Below, one piece after another: positions 10,360 through 19,866 of a stretch of 64,000 nucleotides of DNA. Made by a program: the position numbers and the translations under genes. Below the pieces are notes generated by a model that was not told where the DNA came from, did not search any database, and saw only the letters and a program-made list of their open reading frames with translations. This DNA comes from Lepidostoma basale (lineage: Eukaryota > Arthropoda > Insecta > Trichoptera > Lepidostomatidae): contig JAHDVF020001353.1 of the NCBI GenBank assembly GCA_022606425.2, forward strand, positions 682,001-746,000, given 5' to 3'. The stretch's first letter is position 1. The number at the start of each line of letters is the position of its first letter.

Positions 10360-11291
10360 AAGAAAACTTGACAGTCTGTAACATTTTTGTGTATGGTGAA
10401 AATCTGGAACAAGTAGATGAATTTGTTTATTTTGGAAGTATGTTTACAAAGAATAGGAGAGTGGTGAAGGATATTGAAAGAAGAGTTGTGGCAGGCAACA
10501 GAGTAAATGGTGCACTTTATGTTGTCATCGCAAACAAAAGCTTATCCAAAAATGCTAAGATGGCAGTGCATAATGGTGTTCTTGTGCCGACCCTTATGTT
10601 TGAAAGTGAAGCATGGAACTGGCAAAAAAAGGATGAAAGTAAAATAAATGCAGTAGAAATGAGATCTTTAAGACGAATGTGTGGAAAATCTGTAAATGAT
10701 AGTGTCAAATGCATGTATAAGAAGTGAAAAAACTAACTAAACTAACTAACCATCACGCCATTTCCGGAGGGGTAGGCAGAGAGGATGGATCGCCACAATG
10801 CTCTGTCCTGGCATACCTTTCGGGATTCCTCTACATTCATGTATCGTACCATGCACGCACGTCGATTATTCCGACTTCGAATGTGACCGCCTTTTAGTAA
10901 TTGATTAATTTGGTCATGCCACGTTTCCCGCGTAAGAAGTGAATGCGGTGCGAATGAAAGTGTTATGAACAAAATAATGAAAGGGTCGTTAAGATAGTTT
11001 GGACACATGGAAAGAAAGAGTGAAGAGACAATGGTCAATAAGGTATATGTAAACGACGTGAACGGAGCTAGAAATAGAGGAAGTACGAGGAAAACGTGGC
11101 GAGATCTAATCAATCAAATATTGAATGTCGGTCACGTGAGGAGTCGGACAAATCGACGCGCGTGCATGACAAGATGTATGAATGTTGACGAAGCAAAATA
11201 AAAATATGTCTGGAAATAAAAGTGTGTCAGTCCATTCTTTCTGCCTACTCCTTCGAAGAGACGGCGTGATAGTAAGTTAGTTAGTTAGTTA
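10360..11291 (+). mobile_element. LINE-A copy split by a younger LINE-A
   Basis: Pieces 10360-10728 and 10933-11291 join into one plus-strand LINE-A. They read EFVYFGSMFT, then ERRVVAGNRVNGAL, LVPTLMFESEAWNWQKKDES and EMRSLRRMCGKS. After the interruption come SECGANESVMNK-like, GHMERKSEE and RTNRRACMTRCMNV, the terminal hairpin and (TTAG)n. A stop interrupts the second half. The 5' region with the YADD box is missing. Confidence 0.85.
10729..10932 (-). mobile_element. Nested LINE-A insertion with 11 bp duplication
   Basis: Antisense 3' end of LINE-A with an AACT tail, flanked by TAAGAAGTGAA at 10718-10728 and 10933-10943. It is 5' truncated, as expected for target-primed reverse transcription. 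Confidence 0.9.
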
Positions 11292-11403
11292 TATTATTGT
11301 TATTGTTGTATCACTCTTTACATCATTGCAACGCGAGCCAAATAGACGTAAAGGGTATAGCTATCATATTGATTCTCGTGACAAGTCATAGGTAGCTAAT
11401 ATA

Positions 11404-12300
11404 TTGGGTTGATGCAAAAGGTTTGACCGTTTTTTACATATACAATTAAACATTTTTTTTAGATTTGTATTATTTACTTAATCAATTATATAATTTCCCT
11501 CAGTTCTTATAACCTTCTCCCATCTTTCTATCAACTTATTAATACCATTAGTGTAAAATTCCGTGGATTTTGATGCGAAAAATTTAGTAAGGAATGTTTT
11601 TACCTGCTCTATTGTATCAAATTTTTTATCATTTAAAAAAAATTGCAGTGATCGGAATAAATGAAAATCGGAAGGAAGAAGATCTGGAGAATACGGTGGA
11701 TGCTTGATAACATCCCAATTAAACTTATTTAGCTTGTGTTGGGTAATCATAGCCACATGTGGCCGCCCGTTGTCGTGATGAAACACTACACCTTTTCTGT
11801 TTACCAATTCTGGTCTATCCTTTTGAAGGGCGATGTTCAATTTGGATAATTGCTGACAATATCGTTCTGCTGTAATTGTCTGATTGCGTTCCAAGAGTTC
11901 AAAATACACAATACCGTTACAATCCCACCAAACACAAAGCATTATCAATTAGTAAAAAATCCCCAGATCGGAATTTTGTAAACCATCTTCGTACCTGTCA
12001 AACTTTAATGACATCTGCTCCATACACTTCGCAAATGTTTTTGGTTGCCACACTCGCGGTATCGTCTTTACGGAATTCATAATGTAAACAATGACGTAAA
12101 TGCACTTTATTACCGACATTTTGAAAAAATACAAGGACTCTTCACTGTACTCTGGCCAGGCCAAAACTGAATAGAAAGTAGAGGGAAAGCATCATTTATA
12201 CAATGGAATCATTTAAAAGAAGATACCATTGATCATTTCTGAAGAATTTTTTTTTTACCTAGGATCATGAAAAACGGTCATAACTTTTGCATCAACCCAA
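11404..12300 (-). mobile_element. Mariner element, internally deleted
   Basis: Terminal inverted repeats TTGGGTTGATGCAAAAG... and the complement end at 12300. TA duplications lie at 11402-11403 and 12301-12302. It is 897 bp, about 400 bp shorter than a full mariner. It sits inside the SINE body at a TA. Confidence 0.9.
11478..12125 (-). pseudogene. Mariner transposase remnant (DDE half plus HTH piece)
   Basis: 11478-11948 encodes 156 residues of the DDE domain: VWWDCNGIVYFELL, HHDNGRPHV with the second catalytic Asp, and PPYSPDLLPSDFHLF with the third (D34D spacing). The upstream piece, in another frame, reads HLRHCLHYEF and RRWFTKFRSGDF, the N-terminal helix-turn-helix. The region between, with the first catalytic Asp (usual TSDEKW), is deleted, so no active enzyme is possible. 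It resembles the mellifera/irritans-type transposases rather than the two copies at 19.9 and 31.9 kb. Confidence 0.85.
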
Positions 12301-12724
12301 TATCTATCTAATTGTCACGTGAACTTTTCAGAAAACCAAAGACAGTGTGACATTCACACTGCCATCGCCTGGAATCGATATCGCTAACTTCGGTTTGACA
12401 GTCAAAGCACTTACAAATCGGCCACGAAGGTCGTCGACTGCTACCCTTTATATTTATATCAAGCTGAAGTATGTCTTATATGAAGAGTTGTTCAGATATA
12501 CGCATTGCTTGTTTTTGTTCTACACAAATATTTACTCTCACTACAACTTGCCTTTTAATGCGACAGTTATATACCTCATGAATCATTTTTATAACATGAG
12601 AATCGTTAAAAAATATTTATGCCCTTTTAATTTTTCAAATTAAGTACATTATATATCTGTTAGCACATTCCTAATTCAGCTTTATGATTAATAATACAAC
12701 ATTAAGTTCGTCTTTGTAATTAAT

Positions 12725-12905
12725 GACGACCTTCTTGGTAGAGGGGCAAGAGTTATGACTGCCACGCCGAGGGTCCCTGGATTGATTCCCGGCGATGGCA
12801 GTGTGATTCTCACACTGTATTTGGCCTGGTGTCGAACTTAAGTGACAATAAAAATGACGATTGATTTGCTACCTATCACAACAACAATAACAAAAACAAC
12901 AAACC
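12725..12905 (+). mobile_element. tRNA-derived SINE, 3' shortened
   Basis: Head with A-box-like TTGGTAGAGGGGCAAGAG and B-box-like GGATTGATTCC, the body GCAGTGTGATTCTCACACTG, and then the ACCTATCACAA junction running straight into (AAC)n. It lacks the LINE-K-like tail seen in the copy at 54990. Confidence 0.75.
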
Positions 12906-14380
12906 ATCACCTTTGGACAGACATATAGCTTTTGGCACTCTACTACGAATACCGAAATAAATTCAATAATTTGGTTCCGGGTTACTTATTTAAGTAATTT
13001 TTTAATATATTTTCCTACAATAATAATGGAATTCCTCAAAGTAATACGGTAACTCTCGAAAACAAAACGCCTTATTAAAATTACTAATATCAAACACAAA
13101 GGATGGAATTCTTGTGTCCACATTATTAAAGAGCTATGTTAATATCCAGCCTTAACGTAAATTTAAATTGTCGAAGTATTAAAATAAAATAAATCCTTAA
13201 CACGTAGTTTATACGAAAATGTCTCCACGTAGTCACGTAAATTTTGTTTGTGTAGTGAATAATTAAATTTATTGCAGTGAAAATATTTAATATTCCTTAG
13301 CAGGAAAGCTCGCTGGGGGCTTTATCCAAGCGCTGAAAAATACCCCGAAAGCTCGAGCTCCCGCTGAAACCTGAAAATGTTTTACTCTCACTTTTATTTA
13401 TATCCTGAAATTTGATAACAGACCAAATACGAGAATTTTTACCATGGTCTAATTTTATGTTTTTATTATTTTTTCGACTTGTTTTAACACTAAGCATATT
13501 ACTGACAGAATTGGTAAAATAAATAAATACTGTTCAAATGATAATATAAATATAACTCGAACGAATAATGAAGAGAAGTGACAGCTATGGTGTTTTGGGG
13601 GTTGTGATGAGGGTTAAAAGGGGTAGGAGTTTTCAACGTTTATTCTCGATCACAAGTAATTATACATTAATAATATTATGTACTCGTAATGGAGCATGGA
13701 TGAACGGCGGAGTACTTCACAGGGTATCGATAGCAGCGGGGCAGAGTCCGGGCGGCGAGCAGCTGAGGATGATGATACGCTGGGCGGTGGTGTCAGTCAG
13801 CTGAAGACTCGCCAGAAGCTACGTGACGTAGTCGAGTAGATTCGTAGATCGGCGGGAGGGAGTCCGAGATCCCTCGTGACGTAGACTTGATAACGTAGAC
13901 TCGTGTCGGTTAGAAGTTGGAATAATGACTGACCTGTATGGTGGTTGGCTGTACGGCTTTTGTATGTTTTGCTTCCTTTGCACACGATGCTCTGCCGGAC
14001 AACCTCTAGTAACCTTTGTGTAAGAACCCGCGCGCTGATCCATCACTTTCGTCATCGGTCATCAGCTTAATAAGGCTGAGAATCTATTGTGTCAGGAGTT
14101 TTGATTGCGCATGCAATGTATTTCACCATTGCAATTTGCTGGTACAGCAGTCTCAGTCCATTGCCTTCACTCGTGTGGTCTCAAAGTCCTGCATGGTTTG
14201 TTAACCCCATAGTGTAATATAAGCAAATGGCTAGAAAGGTGGCCTGGACATTGACAGTAACGGCTCCGTAACGTCACCGATGTAGCCTTGAATCCCACCA
14301 AAATGCTCAAATAAAATCGCCGTTGGAAGAGTTGATCTGTGTCAGTTTTACGTCTGCGCGTCTCTTATCAATTCTCCGGA
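12906..14380. other. Single-copy DNA, no recognised gene
   Basis: 12906-13560 is AT-rich with no match. 13560-14210 is richer in G+C and contains repeated CTACGTGACGTAG / CGTGACGTAGACTTG / AACGTAGACTCG words at 13820-13905. Overlapping frames on both strands up to 78 codons have no motif I recognise. Confidence 0.4.
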
Positions 14381-14525
14381 CGGTGATTTTATTATAGCAT
14401 TTGAGATAACGAGTCAGTGAGATTCAATTCGGTGATTCGTCGCTGACGTTACGGTATCGTTACGGTCACTGTCCAGTTAAATGGACCGTTTGACAGGCGA
14501 AACATGTTGTCACGTTAATTATAAT
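14381..14525 (+). repeat. Repeat shared with 62510-62640
   Basis: Shares TTTTATTATAGCATTTGAG and ATAACGAGTCAGTGAG, and a CTGTCCAGT...GGACC hairpin, with 62510-62640. GAAACATGTTG at 14499 resembles the 3' half of a hammerhead, but no clear CTGANGA partner is in register. Confidence 0.6.
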
Positions 14526-14564
14526 AAAACTTGTATAAAATAAAATAAAAATTGTAAATAATAA

Positions 14565-14707
14565 AATCGACGTGCGTGTATGACTCGATGTATGAATGTG
14601 GAGGAAGCTAGAGAGGTGTGCCAGGATAGAGTAGTGTGGCGGTCCATTCTCTCTGCCTACCCCTGCGGGGAAACGGCGTGATGGTTTTGTTGTTGTTGTT
14701 GTTGTAT
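14565..14707 (+). mobile_element. LINE-A 3' end with (TTG)n tail
   Basis: Final coding block (IDVRVYDSMYECGGS frame-shadow; true frame RACMTRCMNVEEA-like), the hairpin CCCCTGCGGGG, and GGCGTGATGG followed by TTG units rather than TTAG. Confidence 0.8.
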
Positions 14708-14753
14708 AAAATAGACGTTTTTATTCGTATGAATTATGTAATATGGAGTTTCA

Positions 14754-14920
14754 CTTGGACTTGGACTTGGATCTTCTGGCTTACAGAGGTTCAGCTCTAA
14801 TGACTATTCCTCTTACGTCTGTAGGAAACATTGTTGGAATGTGATTTGGTAGTTGTTTTATGATGGGGCTAAATGTATAGCCCGGAGTGTCCCTCCAAAA
14901 GAGGGCGAAGGGGGATTTAG
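14754..14920 (+). repeat. Repeat shared with 30867-31025
   Basis: Shared blocks: GGACTTGGA, ATCTTCTGGCTTA, GAGGTTCAGCTC, CTATTCCTCTTACGTCTG and CCCGGAGTGT. Just before these, ACTTGGACTTGGACTTGG is a short hexamer run. No coding potential. Confidence 0.65.
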
Positions 14921-15465
14921 GGTTTATGATAAAGTCTTACATTATTGTCAAGGAATGGAAGACATCATTGTTTTAACATATGAATTTTTTTTACGTAATC
15001 GAACTAGTGTTTAAGAATCGCAGTAAAATATTACCAGCGCCTCTCGTCCAATTAAAATTGTAATCACTCCGTACGACACGAAAGGAGAGGGTAGCTAGTT
15101 GGGCGCTCGCAACTTTACTTTGTGCGTGATATGTTAATTCCTGGCCCACCCTTTCTATCCTCCCTGCTACCCCCTCCTGAATAACTTTATTGCAGGTACA
15201 GCACGAATGTTCCGTCTTGCGTGTAAAAAGATAGAACTAAAAATATAGATACGTCTATCTTCCAAGAGAGGTCCGTGTCATACGTGCTTATCCGCCCAAG
15301 TTTTACGGAACTTGTAACGTTTAATTTGAAAATGTATTAGTTTTTGTTTGTGAAACTTTGGTTTACGATACCGTACTAATTTGATGATTTGGCACGAGGC
15401 GGCGGCAAAGCCCTTTAAATTTCTGTCATATTTTATTTATTATATTTATTTGTTGATTATTTACC
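14921..15465. other. Single-copy spacer
   Basis: No gene or repeat recognised. Confidence 0.45.
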
Positions 15466-15466
15466 A

Positions 15467-15830
15467 ATTACATGGTTTTCTTCTTCTTCCTCAGCCTATT
15501 CCCGTTCACTCCTGGACAAAGGCTTCCTCCATTCGCTTCCATGTCACTCTGTCCTGTGCAGACTGCATCCAGGTTATTCCGACGTGTCTGTTCAGATCGT
15601 CCTTCCTCCGTAGTTGCGGTTGCCCTGCACTTCTCTTTGCCGTCCACGGCCTCCAAGTCGATGTCAGTGACCTTTGTTTTCTCTCTCACCGTATCGTTTC
15701 TGACTCTTTCTCTTAGGCTTATTCGTAACATAGCTCTTTTCATGGCTCTTTGGGTCAATCGTAGTTTCTCGGCTCTTTGTTTGGACAATGTAACAGTTTC
15801 AAGACCATAAGTAGCAACTGGCAGACTTCA
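15467..15830 (-). mobile_element. LINE-H 3' end
   Basis: The minus strand encodes ETVTLSKQRAEKLRLTQRAM, SLRERVRNDTVREKT and, after a frame change, the RPQLRRKDDL...WMQSAQDRVTWK-type terminus of a LINE ORF2. The 3' end is (GAA)n-like. Related pieces are at 21827-22115 and 44226-44475. Confidence 0.75.
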
Positions 15831-15934
15831 TAGAAAAATCAAGTTAAAACATAATAAAATAATAATATATTGATGGTTTTATAAAATAAAATAAATTACT
15901 GACAATAAACAATTTTTTTTATACCTCTGATTGC

Positions 15935-15970
15935 CCCTAACCCCTTAAACCCTTAACCCTTAAACCCCTT
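15935..15970. repeat. Degenerate CCCTTAA repeat
   Basis: About five imperfect units of CCCCTAA/CCCTTAA directly precede LINE-J3. Confidence 0.6.
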
Positions 15971-16460
15971 GGCTCTATCCCACGGCATTTCTTTTGGGAA
16001 TGCTCGGAACCAATTCTCTACAGCTTCGAAGAGATGGACATCTAATTATCCATTTCTTTAGATTAATTAGGGGATACTTCGAGAACTCGGCCGTACTGGA
16101 GGGTGTTCGGCTTTTTGTCCCCGATAGATATCTCCGACAGCGACAGCACAGATTGTTTTACCTACCGGCTGCCAGAACCAATCTGCCTCTGGTGACACCG
16201 GTGGAAGAGCAATTAGTCTGCTGAACGCGGTCTCCTCGGAGATCGACGTCTTTCATGTTAGTGAAAGTACGTTCAGAAGGCAAATACCCTTAATTCTGGA
16301 GAGTATCCTGTCTTCCTAATGTTGAACCATCTCTTATGCGTTTCTGGTAGTATACTATATATAATATATTATTTTACCTGTTCTCAATAGATGCCTTAAA
16401 AATAAATTTTGTAATGTCTGTTGATGAAATAAACTGATTTGATTTGATTTGATTTGAAAA
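15968..16460 (+). mobile_element. LINE-J 3' end (copy J3)
   Basis: C-terminal coding end of a Jockey/CR1-like ORF2 with several frame changes: ...FGNARNQF, VPDRYLRQRQHRLFYLPAAR, TNLPLVTPV and EIDVFHVSEST-like residues. A 3' UTR with CTCAATAGATGCC and four TTTGA units follow. It is 5' truncated. Confidence 0.8.
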
Positions 16461-16464
16461 AATA

Positions 16465-17080
16465 AAGAAAAAATTCAGATCCATCTCACCAAAACGATTA
16501 ACTTAATAATGTACAGCTAAGCAATTTAGCCCCTTCCTTGTTCCGCGATTTCGTTTTCCCTACAAAAGTGTAGTCAGATCGCGTTCTAGTTTCGGTGAAA
16601 CCATTACTTTTACTGCGTAACTATTAAATAAATACATTTTGCTTGCCTATGTAAATAAATTAAATTTTACTGCTGTAGGGAACATTAAACGTCTTCAACT
16701 CCGTATGAAGAGTTAAATGTTTTGATACAAACCTATTCCGTTCTAACCATAAACTCACATTTCTAACCTTTTCTCTCTACATTTACGTCTATGGAATACT
16801 AAACTCTGAAACGGTGGAAGTTTATATTCGGATTCCAAAATTTGGCAGTGGATTGAAAACAAGCCGAACCTAGAATGAATTTAAAGGCGTAGAATATATT
16901 TCAGAACAAACAATCCATTGAATAATTAGGAAAATTGAAAATTTTCGTGAACTTTAATATCATATTATATTTTTATTTGTTGTTTCATGTGAAGCGTGAG
17001 GAGTCGGAGAAATTGACGTGCTTGCATGACATTTAATTTAAGCATTTATATTTTTTTAAATTTAATGTTTTATTTTATTT
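16465..17080. other. Spacer with a LINE-A scrap
   Basis: Mostly unmatched AT-rich DNA. 16990-17030 (GTGAGGAGTCGGAGAAATTG, then GACGTGCTTGCATGAC) is a 40-base LINE-A remnant. Confidence 0.45.
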
Positions 17081-17084
17081 TATG

Positions 17085-17125
17085 TGAACGCATGTTTCGC
17101 CAATCAAAGGTATTATCAAATGTCT
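17085..17125 (-). repeat. Hammerhead-derived motif, inactive type
   Basis: Minus strand: TTGATAA where CTGANGA is expected, stem ACCTTTG.../GGCGAAAC and CATG. It belongs to the TTGATAATGCC family also seen at 45657, 45850, 47503, 47556 and 49773. Confidence 0.4.
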
Positions 17126-17227
17126 AAATTATACGCATAAAATATAAAAAACTTCTAGAAACGTTTTCATTCCTATTAATTATTTTATATGGAGTTTTAC
17201 ATGATTGTTCAAGAAACAATAATATAT

Positions 17228-17777
17228 AAGGATTAATTGTATCTCAATAGAGACAAAGATGTAAATTGCTTAACAATTAATCCTTATAAAAAAAATGTTT
17301 ACCCGCAATGGGTAAAATCCAGTATTTGTCTACAAGTATTTCTATACATTCAAAATGTTTTTCTTCTCTTCTTCGATGGCCCTACAGCCCATATCGAGCC
17401 TTAGCCTCCAGTATTCTTCGCCTCCAACTCCTCCTGTCCTCCGCTTCGACCCTCCAATCTGACACTCTTAACAATCTTGCTCCATCTCTCCAAACTTCAT
17501 CCTCCCATCGCAGCCTTGGTCGTCCAATTGGTCTTCTACCACCTGGGTGCCACTCCAGCAATCTTTTTGGGGTTCGCGATGACGGCATCCTCTGCACGTG
17601 ACCGGCCCATCTCAGTCTATTAAGTCTGACATGTGTGGAGAGACTGGGAGCTTTGTAAATATTGTACAGCTCGTCATTATGCCGCACTCTCCAGCCTTCA
17701 CCGTCATTCACAGGCCCCAGAATTCTGCGCAGCACCCTTCTCTCAAAAGTATGAAATTACATACATTCAAAATGTTT
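17228..17777 (+). mobile_element. F3: minimal fold-back element split by LINE-R
   Basis: 17228-17290 is AAGGATTAATTGTATCTC plus its inverted partner with almost no centre. A tail (CCCGCAATGGGTAAAATCC, then GTATTTCTATACATTCAAAA) follows. AATAATATA lies at 17218-17226 and 17778-17786. LINE-R is inserted in the tail at 17361. Confidence 0.75.
17361..17760 (-). mobile_element. LINE-R insertion with 17 bp duplication
   Basis: The minus strand reads MLRRILGPVNDGEGWRVRHN, then LRWAGHVQRMPSSRTPKR and GRPRLRWEDEVWRD, ending at YGL-stop: the C-terminal domain of a LINE ORF2, open for 117 codons. The 3' end is GAA-rich. The 17-base word ATACATTCAAAATGTTT flanks it at 17344-17360 and 17761-17777, a perfect target duplication. 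It is 5' truncated. Confidence 0.9.
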
Positions 17778-17794
17778 AATAATATAAAATATAT

Positions 17795-18105
17795 TTGATT
17801 GATTTGATCGTGGCACGTTTAACTCGTTATATCTCTATTTCCTATTCCATTTACATTGTTAGCGTATATGTACATTCTTTACCATTATTTCTTCATTGAT
17901 TTATTCCACATCTCAATCGTCCTAAATATCTTAACTAACCATTCATAATTTTGTTCATAATTCTTTCATTAGAACTGCATTCTTTTTGACAAATACAGAT
18001 TTACTAGATATCTCATTTATACTGCATTAATTCAACTCTTATCCTGTTTTGGCGGTTCCATGCTTCACTTCCATATCTGAGTGTCGGCACAGACTTTTTT
18101 TTTGA
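17795..18105 (-). mobile_element. LINE-A fragment
   Basis: Decayed minus-strand segment covering the YGSEAWN region to the GRPRK region, without the 3' end. Confidence 0.65.
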
Positions 18106-18109
18106 CGAA

Positions 18110-18210
18110 TTTTTTATGAATTATGAATTAAAACACTGATTTTTCCACTTTTGAGTTTATTTTTCTCGACATGTTTCGAAAGTTTACGCTTTCATCATCG
18201 GGAGTAAGAT
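18110..18210 (-). repeat. Penelope/retrozyme-type repeat with hammerhead motif
   Basis: The motif at 18164-18204 (minus) pairs stem I (CTC with GAG, extended by neighbouring bases) and has CCGATGA in place of CTGANGA, stem II GAAAG/CTTTC, GAAAC, ATGTC. One core base differs (U4 to C), which would be expected to reduce or abolish cleavage. Confidence 0.5.
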
Positions 18211-18351
18211 ATAAACTAACCAAAATTATTAGAAAATGAGTTCAAGAACCTAGAATTACATATATTATAACATGCGTTAGGTAACTTGGCTAGTACTAGG
18301 GAGATAACAATAGACATATCAATGGGTTAAATTTTGAAATGATTTTTTATT

Positions 18352-18985
18352 ATTTTTATTTAATTATTTATTCAGTGAGGGGCAGCATACAGCGATATCA
18401 ATATATTAATTAAGAAACATTAAGAAAAATAATAAATAAAGCCAATTACACGCTACCACAAATACAATAAACAATTAATTGAATTTAAGCTAAGGCAAAA
18501 TACGGCCAAACAAAATGATTGAGAGTTAAACATAATAATAGTAGTAGAAATAAGAACAAAATTAAAAGTATAAATAAAAGTAAATATAAAAGTAAAAATA
18601 AAAGTAACATATTATAATATCATGTAACATTATGGTCTCATCCACGCCGAAAGGTTGCTCCTATCGCTTTTTTGAAGTTTCGTTCGTTCAAATGGAAAAC
18701 ATCGATGTCTCCAAAATACTTGTTGTAGTTGTCAGAAAACCTGTACATTGCAGCGCTTTGAGCGTAGTTAGTGCGATAAACAGCGATTTTTAGATGGAAG
18801 TGTTGAGTTGAAGGTGTTTTATTGCTCTAAGGCTATTGATTAAGTAAGGGGACAGTTTATATTTCAAGAAAAAACACATAGACATTGACACAATAGAATT
18901 TTTAACAAAAGATCCGTCTTTAATTTCTAATAAAAATAGCTCTTTAAAGTTCCCATCATCAGAATGAGGAAAAGCGTAGAGTTTT
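18352..18985 (-). mobile_element. LINE-D 3' region
   Basis: Shares about 250 bases with 63450-63760 on the same strand (words such as TTCGTTCAAATGGAAAACAT and GAGCGTAGTTAGTGCGATAA). The minus strand there reads YRTNYAQSA and NVFHLNERN-like, the end of a Jockey-type ORF2. 18370-18520 is the 3' UTR also present at 36996. Confidence 0.6.
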
Positions 18986-18989
18986 AACT

Positions 18990-19326
18990 TTTCCCTGAAA
19001 GTTTGTGTCTAAACACTTCACCAACCATTTGTTGGGTAAACCTCGTTAGCGCTGCCGAGTAGCGTTACGCTATTTTACCAATATGCCTCCGGGTGCTGTT
19101 CCTCGCCGAAATGGAGCATTTTGCCTCTGAGTGCAGTTTCCGGAACAGATTGGGGTTAATGCACTCATTTCCTCGTTCTTGTTGCGGAAAACTTAAACAA
19201 GGAGCGGTCAATAATTTCTCAGAATATTCGAGAATAAAGTGAGTTACGTGCTTAATTAAAACACATCTACTCTTTAATAAAAATATATAAATATTTTACG
19301 TATTAAGTTTTTTTTATATTTATAAC
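18990..19326. other. Single-copy spacer
   Basis: Moderately GC-rich at 19020-19200. No coding or repeat match. Confidence 0.4.
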
Positions 19327-19338
19327 AAATACATTTAC

Positions 19339-19820
19339 AAGGATTAATTGTATCTCAATAGACACGAAGATGTATTTTTTTTAACAGAATATGGTAGTCG
19401 CGGCGTTTACAGGACTTATGACCTGTCATTGGTTGGGTTAAACGATCATTTTATGTTAACAACATTATCCGTATTCCGCCCTTCTTACGACCACCACGTC
19501 TGACAATTTTTTGGATCTTGTATATCCCTATTCTACTATGTTAAATAACTTCACATTTTTTAGGTCAATCTACACTAGCGCCATCTATTCAGATTATTTG
19601 TCAACATAATGTTGTTAACATAAAGTGATCGCTTAACCCAACCAATGACAGGTCATAAGTCCTGTAATCGTCTCGACTACCGTATTCTGTTTCCGAAAAA
19701 AATTACATCTTCGTCTCTATTGAGATACAATTAATCCTTGAAAATGATTAACCCGCAATGGGTCAAATTCAGTATTTGTCTACAAGTATTTGTACATATA
19801 TTCAAAAAAACAAATTGTTT
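19339..19820 (+). mobile_element. F4: fold-back element with 12 bp duplication
   Basis: Arms 19339-19530 and 19590-19739 pair (AAGGATTAATTG end, CAGGACTTATGACCTGTC and GGTTGGGTTAA blocks in both). The centre contains CTACACTAGCGCCATCTATT. The tail 19740-19820 lies outside the right arm. AAATACATTTAC at 19327-19338 and 19821-19832 is a perfect 12 bp duplication. Confidence 0.85.
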
Positions 19821-19866
19821 AAATACATTTACTAGTTTAGGTAAATAAAAATGTAGCTTTATATTA

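Larger units (their letters stand above)
11292..12436 (-). mobile_element. tRNA-derived SINE interrupted by a mariner
   Basis: On the minus strand it starts at 12436 with a tRNA-like head (GACGACCTTCGTGGCC, degenerate B box), then the CACACTGTCTTTGG-type body. After the mariner the 3' body follows (ACCTATGACTTGTCACGAG) and a tail with CCCTTTACGTCTATTTGGCT ending in CAATAACAATAAT. Related copies are at 12725, 35610 and 54990. Confidence 0.8.

Noticed and set aside
13560..14210. LTR of a retrotransposon
   Set aside because: No TG...CA borders, primer-binding site, polypurine tract or second copy in the window.
14381..14525. Hammerhead motif at GAAACATGTTG
   Set aside because: No CTGANGA element in register; stem II cannot be drawn convincingly.
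15935..15970. CCCTTAA-rich run as telomere remnant
   Set aside because: Too short and irregular; it directly abuts a LINE and is not continued elsewhere.
17382..17735. Host gene of 117 codons
   Set aside because: It is the ORF2 end of LINE-R, with a 17 bp target duplication.
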